Notes under the pieces: model-generated | What the model was told of the DNA's origin: nothing | Seen by the model: the letters and a program-made list of their open reading frames with translations, nothing else | The model's database searches: none | In this document: positions 33,221-43,643 of the stretch, piece after piece | How positions within the stretch are numbered: the first letter of the stretch is position 1 | Layout: each line of letters opens with the position of its first letter | Assembly: GCA_030247885.1 (NCBI GenBank) | Contig: JAPDRO010000015.1 | Coordinates: 372,001 to 436,000, forward strand | DNA from: Taxawa tesnikishii (nom. ined.) | Lineage: Eukaryota > Ascomycota > Dothideomycetes > Dothideales | Length of the DNA stretch: 64,000 bases | Direction: 5' to 3' | Program-made: the position numbers and the translations under genes

Positions 33221-34486
33221 ATGCCTGCGACCGCCTACGGCAATTTTCACGTACGCGCACAACTACACACCACGCGCCAGTGTGGTGCGACGATGGAGAC
33301 GGTACTGATCCCATCATAGGACTTTTGTCGTGACAGCGGAGACCGTCACTCAACCCTGCCCATCTGCAATGTACGTATCGTGCCCAGCGACAGCCACCAC
33401 GCCCACCACGAGTCTCGACCCGGATTCACTAATAATTCGCTTAACAGCTCTTCAACGAATCGCCTTCAAGACTCGGAAATGCAGCTGGTTTCGGAGGATG
33501 CGACCTGACTGGAATACCGCTAAGTGGGGGAAGGCGTTTGGCGAACTTGGGTTAGTACAGAAGGAATCGCGCTCGACGATTGAGCTTGACAGGAAACAGG
33601 ATCCATAATCGTTGATGGCATTGCAATTCTGACCATGCTGTACCTGCTGTGGAGGTCGAACAGGAAGCGGGCAGCCGTTGGTAGAAGGTTGGTCTTGCCC
33701 ACCGGACACGATGACAGCTTGAGCTGACAAGACATCCAGGGAGATGCAGATATTCTTGCTCTCGTACATCATCATTTCTATCTGCGAGATCTTCACTATT
33801 GGCGGATTTCCACTCGACGGCGCAGTCAGAAGAGTAAGCGAAATCGTGGGCACAATTCCGAGCCACGTTTCTGATGCTTTTACAGGCTTTCACAGCAGTG
33901 CACATCGCAGCAATCATCGCATCCGCTTGGATTCTCATGATGAACGGCGCAGTCGGCTATCAGCTACTGGACGACGGTACACCCTCTCTCTCGCCTTGGT
34001 CTTCGGTTCTGCGGCCATTCTCTTCATTGGTACCGGCTACATCGCCCTCGACACTGGATTTAGCTGGACTGGATACTGGAATTCGACCCTCGACGCCCCG
34101 AACAAAGCGTACGCCCTGTACACCCTGTACCAACTGGTGCCCATGATCTTCCTGGTCGTCTTCTTTCTTCTGGAAACCGTCCTTGTCTTGCGCGTACTTG
34201 GCGAGCGGAGGCCAATGCGTACGTGGTTTTGTTCTTGTTGCACCTCTTGTTCCCGGACTGACGTTTTCCAGTCTACCTCATCGCTGCTGCACTTCTCTTC
34301 ATCATCGGCCAGATTTTTCAATACGTCATCAGCGTACACTTGTGCACATCGACAAACGGCGCCATCAACGGCGGCCTCTTCGAAACGCTCTTCACCTTCT
34401 TGTCCGTGGTTATGATCTGGGCTTTCTGGTCCAGCATCACGGAGGACGACTGGCCGATGCCGCCAACTACAGACACGTACGATTAG
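33221..34486 (+). CDS. CHS7: Chs7-family chitin synthase export chaperone
   Basis: Seven exons fit: 33221-33250, 33320-33370, 33448-33550, 33600-33687, 33740-33833, 33886-34218 and 34272-34486. They give 304 residues if one C is restored in the CCC run at 33982-33984 (DDGTP|LSLALVFGS). All borders are GT-AG. The N-terminus has the family's conserved Cys pattern (FCRDSG...LPICN) and seven membrane helices follow. Conserved points include MLYLLWRSNRKRAAVGRREM after helix 1, MNGAVGYQLLDDGT in helix 3 and MIWAFWSSITEDDWP near the end. Chs7 is an ER membrane chaperone needed for export of chitin synthase III to the cell surface. The in-frame TAG at 34484 is followed by more coding-like sequence, described separately. 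Confidence 0.85.
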
Positions 34487-34798
34487 AAAGTGTACTTGAA
34501 AATCAAGCTCTCGCCACTTAAGGAGTGTTTGGAAGATAAATATCCGCCGGTCATGGCGTGCTTGAAGAACACATACCCGAAAGTCAAAGAGAACTTGAGG
34601 ATGATGTGTTTACGGGTCATGGGAATCGACAGAACCGATCGCCGCATCGAAGACGTTGAGCCTGGACTCGCTCACCAGAGAGTCGAACGCAACATCGGAA
34701 ACGTCGATTTCGTCATTGATTCGTCCCTATGTTCATTACTGAAATTTTCTATGGTACGGGACGGCAGAGTTTCTTGGGAGGTACATTCTTTTGTCTGA
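34487..34798 (+). other. Coding-like extension in frame after the CHS7 stop
   Basis: Directly after the TAG at 34484-34486 the same frame stays open for about 103 codons. It reads VYLKIKLSPLKECLEDKY, then ACLKNTYPKVKENLRMMC and RRIEDVEPGLAHQRVERN. The composition (alternating Lys/Glu and hydrophobic residues) is that of a soluble helical tail. It could be the true C-terminus of the chaperone cut off by a nonsense change or base error, or a readthrough extension. Chance is also possible. Confidence 0.4.
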
Positions 34799-35171
34799 CC
34801 TCCACCACAAAATACCCAATCCGGCTGGTTGATGAGGATTTTCACAGGCTGCCACGATTGACGATTCTTACGGATGCAGCCCGGTCTTGCACTTTTTTCT
34901 TTTCTGTTTTTACTGCAGTATATCCACCTCTTCGGGAAGTCTTCGGGGAGCACTAGTAATTAGAGCGAAGTGTTGCATTGGGCAACGGGTAATAATACAG
35001 ATCGTCTCGATTCGTGAAAACATGTACAAATATCTCGTTGTACTTTCTCTCTTCGGAGTGGCCAAGAATCTCTCATTCATGGCAACCGCGTACCAAGTAT
35101 TCAGTCATAGTCAAAATCTTCTGGGTTGTCTACATCAATTTACGTACGGCGACTCGTTCACCGTTCATTGC

Positions 35172-37074
35172 TCATTGCCGCCGCAGGCCCGTCTCTTCCG
35201 AAGCGACAGCAACCCTCTTCTCCGGCACCTCTTCATCATAAACCGGCTTCATCTGAGCATCAGGGTAGCCCTCCAGACGCTCGGGAATCACGGTTCCATC
35301 AGCGGCCACGACCTCCCTGAAGCTCATCTCTTCCCGACCCAAGCCCATCTCCTTGATCAGCCGCTGATTCCTCGTGGGCCAGACGAGGCAGATGACATAG
35401 TACACGACAAAACTGACGGCGAAGCTCAGCATCCAACCCAAGTGACCGAGGTCCTGTGCCGGTGCGCTGACGGTGGCGCCCAGCGTGCCCACGAAGCCCG
35501 GGAACGGCAAAGCGATGCCGACTAGGTAGGCGATGACGGCTTGAATGTTCCAGCCGCGGGTGTAGTAGTAGTGCTTGTTGTCGCGGGAACCGTCGTAGAG
35601 GTGCGAGATGAAGACGTTTCCTTTCGTCAAGGGGTAGTAGTCGCAAATCATAATGGCAACGACGCTCGCCATGAACAGTCCGTAACCGGCCAGGAACGTC
35701 GTGAACACGGATGCCGAGGCCAAGATCTTCCACGGGCAGATGGCGAAGCCGAGCAGTTGTACGATGAATTGGCCGCGAGGGATCGTGATGAATTTGGGAA
35801 GCAGCATCGTGCTGTCGGAGCCGAAGGGGATCATGTTGGCGGCGATGTTGGTTCCCAGGATGCTGATGGACCAGCACGCGGCTGCCAGGAACACGGCGAA
35901 TCGCGCGGCTCCGCTCCAGTAGCGGTCCATGATGGCATCGAGGAGGGTCCACTGGTTCCAGGTTGCCACGCCCCAGGCATTGTTGATTGCTGCGGTTGCC
36001 AGAATACCAAGACTAGCGGACAAGGTGACCGCAATCGGGTTGGTGAGTATCTGACTCCACATGGCTCCTGATCTAGTCTTGCTCCATCTTGCGATATCGG
36101 GCTGAACAGGAGGTCAGTCCTCGACGCCTCGTGCCGGCGAGAAGCTCGGGGATCATACCTGATTTGTGATGAGTGTAGCAGTGTTGCCCATGCCACTATT
36201 GATGGCCCAGACGAAGAACCATCCCCAGCCATTCGTAGAAGTGGATGCTGTTTCTTGAAGGTGACCCAACCCAATCTTGCCCTTGGTGTTGACCATACAG
36301 AAGATGAAAAGCCCCCAAACAGCCGGAAGCATGACAATCGTCTTGAAGATGAAGAAACCTCTAAGCTGATATGGCCGGAAGAAGGTGAAGGGAAGGTGGC
36401 AAAGCCAGAAAAGGAAGAACGCAAGCATTCCAGCGCTCGTGATGCCGACGCTCTCTGGGATGTGATTCGGTATGTCAGTGTAGTTGTGTCCGAAGACCGC
36501 ACGAAGCATGTTCGCAAGCAACGAGGCGCCAGAGAACACTGTCATCCACTGGCTTAGCTATGCTCAACTCTCGGGAGTTTTCTGACCACTCACGTTGTAC
36601 TCCATACCAGATGATCGCCAGCAACGCCCTCACCAAGACGAAGTAGTACGCTCCGTACATGCCAAACACGCTCCGTCCGACGACCGGGTATCCGATATGA
36701 TAGACGCTGGCGCAGCGCGAATTGAAAAGCATGGCAATGGAACTGATGAGCTGGGACAGGAAGATGACAATGATCGCCTGCCACCAGTTGAGTCCAATAC
36801 CAATCATTGATGAGCCAAGCGTCCAGTTTCCGAAAGACAATGCCCAGTAAAAGATTACATAGTTCCACCAGCGCCAGGTTCTTTTGCGTGGTGGTGTCGG
36901 GTCGAGATCCTCATTGCTCCATTGGATGCCTCCTTTAGGATGACCGTGCTGATCAAGCGCCGTGTCTTGAACCTCTATCCAGCTCTTGAAAGCTTGCCAG
37001 CTCGTGAAGGCAGTTCGCGCATTGGCCTTCTTCTCCGAGACTTGCGCGCTCAGTTCATGAAGTCGAGCGCGCAT
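35172..37074 (-). CDS. NCS1-family permease (uracil/allantoin/uridine type)
   Basis: Exons 37074-36594, 36538-36159 and 36101-35172 join in phase and give 596 residues. The soluble N-terminus ends in SNEDLDPTPPRKRTWRWWNY, the usual entry to helix 1 in fungal Fur-type NCS1 carriers. The twelve helices include GNWTLGSSMIGIGLNWWQA, YPVVGRSVFGMYG, the split region around WYGVQLFSGASLL, NPIAVTLSASLGILATAA, GTNIAANMIPFGSD and ICDYYPLTKGNVFI. These carriers import nucleobases or their breakdown products across the plasma membrane with protons. Exact substrate cannot be told. The ATG at 37074 is the first in this frame. Confidence 0.9.
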
Positions 37075-37147
37075 GGTGGAATATCGCGATATTGCGCGCC
37101 GAGAGGACAAAGCTGAGACTCAGGCGCGGAAAGTGAGACGGAGGGAG

Positions 37148-37149
<2 letters not shown>

Positions 37150-37178
<29 letters not shown>
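37150..37178. repeat. (GAAA)7 microsatellite
   Basis: About seven GAAA units lie 75 bases upstream of the NCS1 permease start, on the complementary strand a CTTT tract that may belong to the leader. Confidence 0.9.
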
Positions 37179-37996
37179 GAAGTTGGAAGCAAAGGAGAGG
37201 GTGGGAAGAAAAATAGACAGACCTGCATATCTACGTCTATCGGGTGTGCTGCTTATCGCTGGCCCCCAGTGTGTAGTCGCATGGGCCTAGCTGGGGCCAT
37301 ATCGGCCTGGCCAGGCCTGGCCTTAGAGGCCTCGAGAACAAAGGCACGCGACAGGCCGACGAATGGATACCCTTGCGCCTTCCCCACGATGGATGGCGCG
37401 GATGTAAAAGGAAAATGTTGTTGCTTATCAGTTGTCACGCGGAAATAAGCCTCGGAGCGGCCGAGCTAGCATTTCTTAGCGAAGCTTGTGATATTCGGAG
37501 AGCCTCACTTGCATTCTGCAGAATGTATCGCCGGTAGCAGGACGCTCATTGAGCTATGTTAGCATTGCTTCTCCTCACGCAGGTTCCCGTCGGAATTCCT
37601 CTACCGCCACTGACAGTTTGCTCAGGGGCTGGCAAAGGAGAGTGAAGCCAAAGTCCTGTCACACTCGACAGACTGAATGTCAATTACTAATCTCGTGCGA
37701 GTTCCATTGGTACATGTTATCACGACCACGAAGAGAAAGGAAATACGACAAGGGAAGACGGAACCGCGAGCGGACCACAACACTACTGCAACGAGTTGAG
37801 GCACTCGAGGAGCTCATCGTTGTTCATTAAGCTGTCTGAGCAGAAGCCTGTATACATTACCGCTTCTCGTAACGTGCGTCTAGGAACACTGATGCACCCC
37901 ATCTAGCCCCTTCGGTAATTGCTACCCAGGACCTCTCATACAGCGAACGTAACCATCCATATCCGTGAGGTGAGCGAACAGCTAACCCAGTCAACA

Positions 37997-37997
<1 letters not shown>

Positions 37998-38028
<31 letters not shown>
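37998..38028. repeat. (CCCATG)5 microsatellite
   Basis: Five hexanucleotide units lie in the 3' flank of the phosphofructokinase-2 gene. Confidence 0.9.
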
Positions 38029-38200
38029 CCCGAAAACTCCGCGCTAAACCACAGGAACCGAAAAACAACGCCATTCGTCGATGCCAGCCAGCAAAGACCT
38101 CTCCTCGTGTCACACCCAACGCCTCTTCACGTTAATCGTACACGAACACATTTCCTACATCCGCGTTTCTGTCTTCTCGCACGCAGCTGTACGGAGATGT

Positions 38201-40462
38201 TCAGGTCATATCGTCCTCAGCCCTCTTGAGCTGGAAGTTCGGCTGTTCGTAGAACCACTCGCTGTCACGATCCCAGCGGTACGCCTTGAACTCGACACCA
38301 TACGGCTTGGGCTCGAGGCAGTACAGCATGCCAATCGGCACGTCCAGGTCTGCGACCTCTTCTCTCTTCAGTCCACGGAAGTAGGCCAGCAAGACTCTCG
38401 CCACGCTGCGGTGACCGACAAGGAGAACGTGATCAGTCATGCGCTCCAGCTCGACGATGACGGGACGCAGGCGGTTAATGATGTCGAGATAGCCTTCGCC
38501 TCCTGGACCAGGGTAGCGGTAGTGAAGCTTGTCCTTCTTACGCAACTCGTACTCATCTGGGTGAGCTCGTGCAATTGAAGAGTATGTCAGACCCTCCATG
38601 AGTCCAGCATTGAGCTCGTCAAGCATACGCATTTGCTTAGTGTCATATTCTTCTTCGTCGAAGTACTGCGCCGTCTGGATGCTGCGCTTCAACATGCTGG
38701 TCCAGACGCAGAAGTTCTTCTGTGGCAACTCGTTCTGGTCGTTGGGCTGGTAGTGCGGGTTTGGTGGGGTTGTGTCACCCGGCTGCGGTGGGAAGTGCGA
38801 GTGTGCCAGCTTGTGGATCTGCCGAAGGTCCCATTCCTTGCGCTGGTTGTCGATAAAACGTGTAAGAGACTGGGCGTAGCGGAGCCCCTCAGGGCTGAGA
38901 TCCGAGTCGCCGCCAATTTTGCCGGATACATTGTCCATGGACAAACCGTGTCTTGTGATCCAGATTTGACGTGGCGCAAGGTTGAAGTTCAGTAGGTAGT
39001 AGTTTGCTTGCGCGGATAAGAAGCCGCGAATTTGGTGCGAAATTACCTTCCGCCCAACATCGACCATCTGAATGTATGGCATGTCGTTCTGCTCCTCATA
39101 GTCACCAAGAGGAACATAGGCCTTCTCGTAGATCGCAACACGCTTCTTGAAATCCTCCAGCGACTTCACTGGGTCCTGACCTTTGTAGTCCGGGCCTGAT
39201 AGCTTCAGACGCATGTTGGACTCGAGAAGCTGCTCATCCACACATCGGCTCTCCAAGAACAGAACGTTGAGCTCGTTTCCGGCTCGCTCGCGGATGTGCT
39301 TCATGATAATCTTTCTCCTCTCAAGGGTGCTGTTGGTCGCGTCCAGAATACCAACAGATCCGTTTCCCTCCAAGATATAGTCAAGCAGTTCGTCGAGTGT
39401 GTCCATGGCGCATTGCTCACGGATGAGCGCAGCTTTCTTATTTGCAGGGTCGAAGAAACTGGCCGATTGATCCATTCCCTCGTTCTCAGGTGGTGGCATC
39501 TCAGGGGTGGAAACCTTGGTCAGGTCGGGGAACTTTGCCTCCAGGTATCCGTTCTCTTGCTCTCCAGTCTGCCCATGGGTATCGCTGTCGGGCAACCGAA
39601 TGGGCTCGTTGGTAGCTGGTGGGGTTGCAGGAGGTTCGATCTCCTGCTCACCGTTCAGCAAAATATGCGCCGCGGTTCTGGGGGCGCCCAGCTGTTGATT
39701 TATGTCGATGATGCCCTGTGGGGCTGCAACGCTTTGCCTGTGCTGATCGTTGGAAGATTGGCTCTGCTTGCTTTGAGTCTTCTCTAGTGTGTTTGGTCCA
39801 CCCGCTACGACACGTCTTCGCTCTCCGACGTTGAAGATCTTGGTGTCATGCTGCAACCAGTTCAAATATCTTGCCAGCTTCTTCGTGATATAGCTCTTTC
39901 CTCTGGCCGGTAGGCCAACCATGACGATAACCAGCTTAGCACCAACATCGCGTGACGCGATCCTTCCGTCTGGCGAAACCTTCGACTTAGTCAAGCCAGG
40001 GATATCCAGAGTAGTAGGCCGAATACGTGGCGTGCTGGAGCCGGAGTTCTGTCTCATGGGGATTCTGTCCAGGATCAGCTCAGGCTTTGGCGATGAGCCG
40101 CCAGAGGAGACAGACATTCTAGGACTGTTCGGGGCCGTCACAGCAGGAGTGTCGTTTAATGCCTGCGTTGCCATCGCGATTGATCGCGTAGCTGGCAGAG
40201 GCTTGGGTGGCGCTTGACCTTGCTGGTCGACGGCGACGGAGTCAGGATTGTAGGCGCCATTTGGCAGGGCCCTGTCGAGGGTGTTCCTCAAGCTTGCTAC
40301 GGAGACAGGATCCTGTTCCTTGGATGCTCTTCTTTGCTCTGTCGTGTTGGCGTTGCTCATTATCACAATCTTTGCAATGTCGGATTGCTGGCTTTGGCGA
40401 CGGGGTCTGAAGGGATCGTTGAAAGGAATCAGGATCTGGCCAGGTTCACAGATCAAAGGCAT
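38201..40462 (-). CDS. 6-phosphofructo-2-kinase/fructose-2,6-bisphosphatase
   Basis: A single uninterrupted exon encodes 753 residues from the ATG at 40462, or 719 from the ATG at 40360; I cannot decide between them. After a Ser/Pro-rich leader the kinase domain has its P-loop in VGLPARGKSYITKKLARYL (about 182-200). About 100 extra residues, low in complexity and acidic, separate FNVGERRR from SFFDPANKKAALIR. The phosphatase domain keeps ITRHGLSMDN with the His that carries phosphate, the acidic residue in MEGLTYSS and the second His in LVGHRSVARVLLAYF. Both activities are therefore plausible: synthesis and breakdown of fructose 2,6-bisphosphate, the cytosolic signal that sets glycolytic against gluconeogenic flux. 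No frame problem. Confidence 0.93.
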   Translation of the reverse strand: MPLICEPGQILIPFNDPFRPRRQSQQSDIAKIVIMSNANTTEQRRASKEQDPVSVASLRNTLDRALPNGAYNPDSVAVDQQGQAPPKPLPATRSIAMATQALNDTPAVTAPNSPRMSVSSGGSSPKPELILDRIPMRQNSGSSTPRIRPTTLDIPGLTKSKVSPDGRIASRDVGAKLVIVMVGLPARGKSYITKKLARYLNWLQHDTKIFNVGERRRVVAGGPNTLEKTQSKQSQSSNDQHRQSVAAPQGIIDINQQLGAPRTAAHILLNGEQEIEPPATPPATNEPIRLPDSDTHGQTGEQENGYLEAKFPDLTKVSTPEMPPPENEGMDQSASFFDPANKKAALIREQCAMDTLDELLDYILEGNGSVGILDATNSTLERRKIIMKHIRERAGNELNVLFLESRCVDEQLLESNMRLKLSGPDYKGQDPVKSLEDFKKRVAIYEKAYVPLGDYEEQNDMPYIQMVDVGRKVISHQIRGFLSAQANYYLLNFNLAPRQIWITRHGLSMDNVSGKIGGDSDLSPEGLRYAQSLTRFIDNQRKEWDLRQIHKLAHSHFPPQPGDTTPPNPHYQPNDQNELPQKNFCVWTSMLKRSIQTAQYFDEEEYDTKQMRMLDELNAGLMEGLTYSSIARAHPDEYELRKKDKLHYRYPGPGGEGYLDIINRLRPVIVELERMTDHVLLVGHRSVARVLLAYFRGLKREEVADLDVPIGMLYCLEPKPYGVEFKAYRWDRDSEWFYEQPNFQLKRAEDDMT

Positions 40463-40762
40463 TCTTTCTCAAGAAAAGAAGGGGCCTTCTGAAATTGCTG
40501 TCGGATGACGTCCGGGCGCCGAACCCAACGTCTTTCCGGCCTGTGACAGAAGCCGCTAGAAGAGGTTAAGTTATGTCTTGAGTCGGCGTTATTCTCTGCC
40601 AAGGGGATAGCAGGCGTGGGGCGCCGACTGCGACAGAGGTTCTGATTCGCCGCTGCGCGATGCCGGCGACGCGTTTTGCAGATGAGGTATGTATTGCCGG
40701 TATGCAAGCTGCACTGTTATGTCGTTGTATGTGCGTGTATGCAGTAGAGCAGTGGCGCAGTA

Positions 40763-40815
40763 GGGAAGGGTAGAGTAGAGTAGAGTAGAGTAGAGCAGAG
40801 CAGAGCAAAGCAGAG
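40763..40815. repeat. Pentanucleotide array (GTAGA to GCAGA)
   Basis: About ten five-base units, first GTAGA then GCAGA with one substitution. Confidence 0.88.
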
Positions 40816-40937
40816 CAGTCGAAGTAAATGCGCAGTTCTTATGACTCAAATGCTGGGCCCCCTATTGACTTTCTTTGCGACTTCGCTTTTGCGGTGGGTG
40901 TCAAAGTTTCAGGTGCGGCGGACGCTTGGCCGTTTGC

Positions 40938-40967
40938 TCCCGTGCCCGTGCCCGTGCCCGTGCCCGT
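40938..40967. repeat. (CCCGTG)5 microsatellite
   Basis: Five hexanucleotide units in an otherwise featureless spacer. Confidence 0.88.
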
Positions 40968-41849
40968 TGCGTGGTTCCTGAGTGAGTGACGGGCGTCTTG
41001 GGGCTGACCCTGGCCGCTGATCGAAGCAAAGCAAATAACGTGAGGAAGACGACTGACACGACCAGGAAAGACGGGGCGGAGACCGAAGACCGGGGACCGG
41101 GGACCGGAGACAGGGCGGCGGTACAGTGCTGAGAGGACGGACAGCGCGGCCAATACGCAACGCAACGCAGCGCAGCACAACGAGGCTTTATCGTGCTCTG
41201 GCGGGCGGGCAGGCAGTGAGACGAGTCAAAGTCAGCAACTAAGAGCAGATGACCATCCCCTCAGGCAAGCAGGCCCGGTGCATCTAGCTCGTCTTATGAA
41301 TCTGTCTTCGCACATCGCTTGTAACGGCGAGGCTGCTGTCTCGGTCCGGGAATGCAGGCCGTCCAATCACTATTTCACCACCACCCACGCCGTGCTGTAT
41401 CATATCACAAGGCCCCAGTCCCTTCAACATACCGCAAGCTTATCCCCTAAGAATAACAATCAATACATGTCAAGCCTGCGTCACTTCAACACAAACAAAC
41501 CAGCCGGAGCCCTGCGAAGCGCAACGCTCAGCTGTGGAAACGTCGGTGGTTTGCCAATTCCTGGCTGTCAACTCCGCATCGGCACTCCATCTCCGCCCTC
41601 GCAACCCCAAACTCCGTCGTGAAGATCACATAAATAAGCAGTGTGTTTCCAGGGATAGCATCGCGATGCGCCTGACCTGATCCGGCTTCCGTGGAGTCGA
41701 TGAACGCATTCTTACCTCCAACGCGGCTTCGATAGTCCAGCGATGCCGGCTCCTGCAAGTTACCACCCGGCGTGGCTTCGAGCGGTTACTGGCATGCCTA
41801 TTCTGGTAAACGCCTTCGTCTGTCCTGCACGACGCTTCCTTCTGGAGGA

Positions 41850-41875
41850 GGAACAGGAACAGGAACAGGAACAGG
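41850..41875. repeat. (AGGAAC)4 microsatellite
   Basis: About four hexanucleotide units of AGGAAC, preceded by GAGGAG. Confidence 0.85.
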
Positions 41876-42353
41876 CAGGACCAAGATCGGTGCAAGCCTC
41901 AGTCCACATGAGGGACGCCTGCAGCGCACCGCCGAGCCGCGCGATCCGATCTCCCGTTGATCACTGTACCTGTCCCCAGATATCATAGCATCGTGTCCTA
42001 CTGCTACGGAGACTGAGAGTAATCGCAAGCGCCATTTTGCTTAAACCTCAGTGTAACATGCGCAGTTTAACGCAGCATACAGATGACAGGCAGGACGAGT
42101 CTTTCAAAATGAGCGAAGACAAGGTCTGAACGCGGGTCACTGACGATTTGAAATGCGTTCCTGGATCGATGGCTTGCATCAAGTCGCATGCGCTATATAC
42201 GGGCTGCAACATACGGAGATGCATCTCCGACAGCACGACCTAGTCCAACTCCTGAACTCCGGCCTTGATTCTCCCATTCCCATTGCTATCTATACGAATC
42301 CCTGCGCCCCTCGTTAATCACAGCATCATCGACACATGCGCAACCACCAGCCC

Positions 42354-42725
42354 CTACGCGTCCAGCCTCAAGGTAAGCACCAGCAAACAGACATAAGCTG
42401 CAATACTCAGCGCCGTCAACACCACAACCACGTTCCCACTCGTCCTGAACACCTTCCTGTGCAATCCGTCTTCGCCAATCTCGCTGAAGAACTGTCGATT
42501 GCTCTGCATCCGTCTGAACGCGCTCACGCCCAGAACGCCGGCACCGTAGGCTGCGAAGAGTGCACCAATAGAGTAGAACTCGCTCGTGAAGATCTTCAGC
42601 ACGACAAGGGCAAAGGAAAACTGCCCTAGAGCTGTGCGGATATAGGCACCTTCGAAGGTTCTTTGTGCGGCACGGACCTCGACGAGCTCGCTGGGAGAGA
42701 GCATGACGGAGCGCGCGCGGTGCAT
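42354..42725 (-). CDS. DUF202 family membrane protein
   Basis: The frame from the ATG at 42725 gives 123 residues. It shows the DUF202 layout: an N-terminal amphipathic segment (ELVEVRAAQRTFEGAYIRTAL) with the family Arg pair, then three membrane helices (FALVVLKIFT; SIGALFAAYGAGVLGVSAF; NVVVVLTALSIAAYVCLLV). An acidic/basic loop carries RRMQSNRQFF. The DUF202 region is also found in vacuolar VTC proteins, but this protein has only the membrane part. Its role is unknown. An extra 5' exon is possible, but the ATG used gives a full-length domain. Confidence 0.72.
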   Translation of the reverse strand: MHRARSVMLSPSELVEVRAAQRTFEGAYIRTALGQFSFALVVLKIFTSEFYSIGALFAAYGAGVLGVSAFRRMQSNRQFFSEIGEDGLHRKVFRTSGNVVVVLTALSIAAYVCLLVLTLRLDA

Positions 42726-43643
42726 GCGCAGACGATAGCGGTCTGCGGCATGTCGAGTCTGTGCGGCCGTTGAGTAGCAGTATAACAGGGTTTTGGGGCC
42801 GGATGTACCTCGAACATGGTTTCTGTATAGCAGCAGAAAAGTCGATGGTGTGCAAAAGGCAATGCTGTTGGAAGGAGTCTCAGTCTACGAGACCGACCTT
42901 TGTGTCAGAGTGATGGTGAAGGGATGTTGACGGATGGCGTGCTACGTGACCGTGGATACCGACAGCGCAGTTTTTATATACAGGATTCACTAATGTTTTA
43001 CAACTTTCTTCCTTTTCTTTTAGAGTCGGTCCGTCCCGAAAGAATGTAGTGAGAGCAACTAGTGTTAAAGGCGGATAGGTAGAGTGGGTAGCTGACGATT
43101 GCAAAGGAGTTGGAGAATGCGCGCGCGGGATTGCCCAAGCTTGCCTTCTCCAAGAGCCTCTTTCCCCTCTAGCTCTGTCTATGTACACATCCTGCAACAA
43201 CACATTTTCTGACCAACCATCCGTCAAGGAAGAATAGCTTTTCTGTCATTCTGCGCAGAATCTGTTCGCCTCGATGCTACTGTGACTGCACATCGCGGAA
43301 AGCGACAGGGCACCGCTGTCGTGGGGGATCGCAAACTCCGCTCCGATACCTTGAAGACTGCAACCAGACCCGCTGTAGTTTCACCAGACCCTCAACTGGG
43401 TCATCTTCACTCGCGCCTTCACAACCTCTGGACCTTCAGGCAGCGCACCGTCACTCTGTCGCGCGCCGTTGAATGCGAACACACCAGGCGCAGCGTCTGT
43501 CAAGAATCTCCCAGCAAACTCTACAATTAACGACGCGTCTCGCAAGCTTGTCCACAGTACTGCTGCAGTTAAAAGGTCGAAGAGGGGTGCATACTGCTCC
43601 ACGACTACCCATATCGTTCAGCGAGTTTAGTTCATTCGCGGCC
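42726..43643. promoter_or_regulatory. Divergent promoter region between the DUF202 gene and RNase H1
   Basis: The 918-base spacer separates two genes transcribed away from each other. No coding signal, repeat or RNA gene is visible. Confidence 0.45.

Larger units (their letters stand above)
37075..38200. other. Spacer of 1.1 kb with two microsatellites
   Basis: It contains a GAAA array at 37150-37178 just upstream of the permease, a GGCC-rich imperfect palindrome around 37285-37335 and a CCCATG array at 37998-38028. A short frame ending at 37830 has a Lys/Arg-rich and coiled-coil-like tail but no start, so I do not call it a gene. Confidence 0.5.
40463..42353. other. Repeat-dotted spacer of 1.9 kb
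   Basis: Three microsatellites lie here: GTAGA/GCAGA units at 40763-40815, CCCGTG units at 40938-40967 and AGGAAC units at 41850-41875. Open frames are short or made by these repeats. I see no gene. Confidence 0.55.

Noticed and set aside
37285-37335. GGCC-rich imperfect palindrome
   Set aside because: Short and irregular; no flanking gene end or transposon feature gives it meaning.
37549-37830. Frame ending in a basic and coiled-coil-like tail
   Set aside because: No ATG start, no zinc-cluster Cys pattern and no splice signals that extend it.
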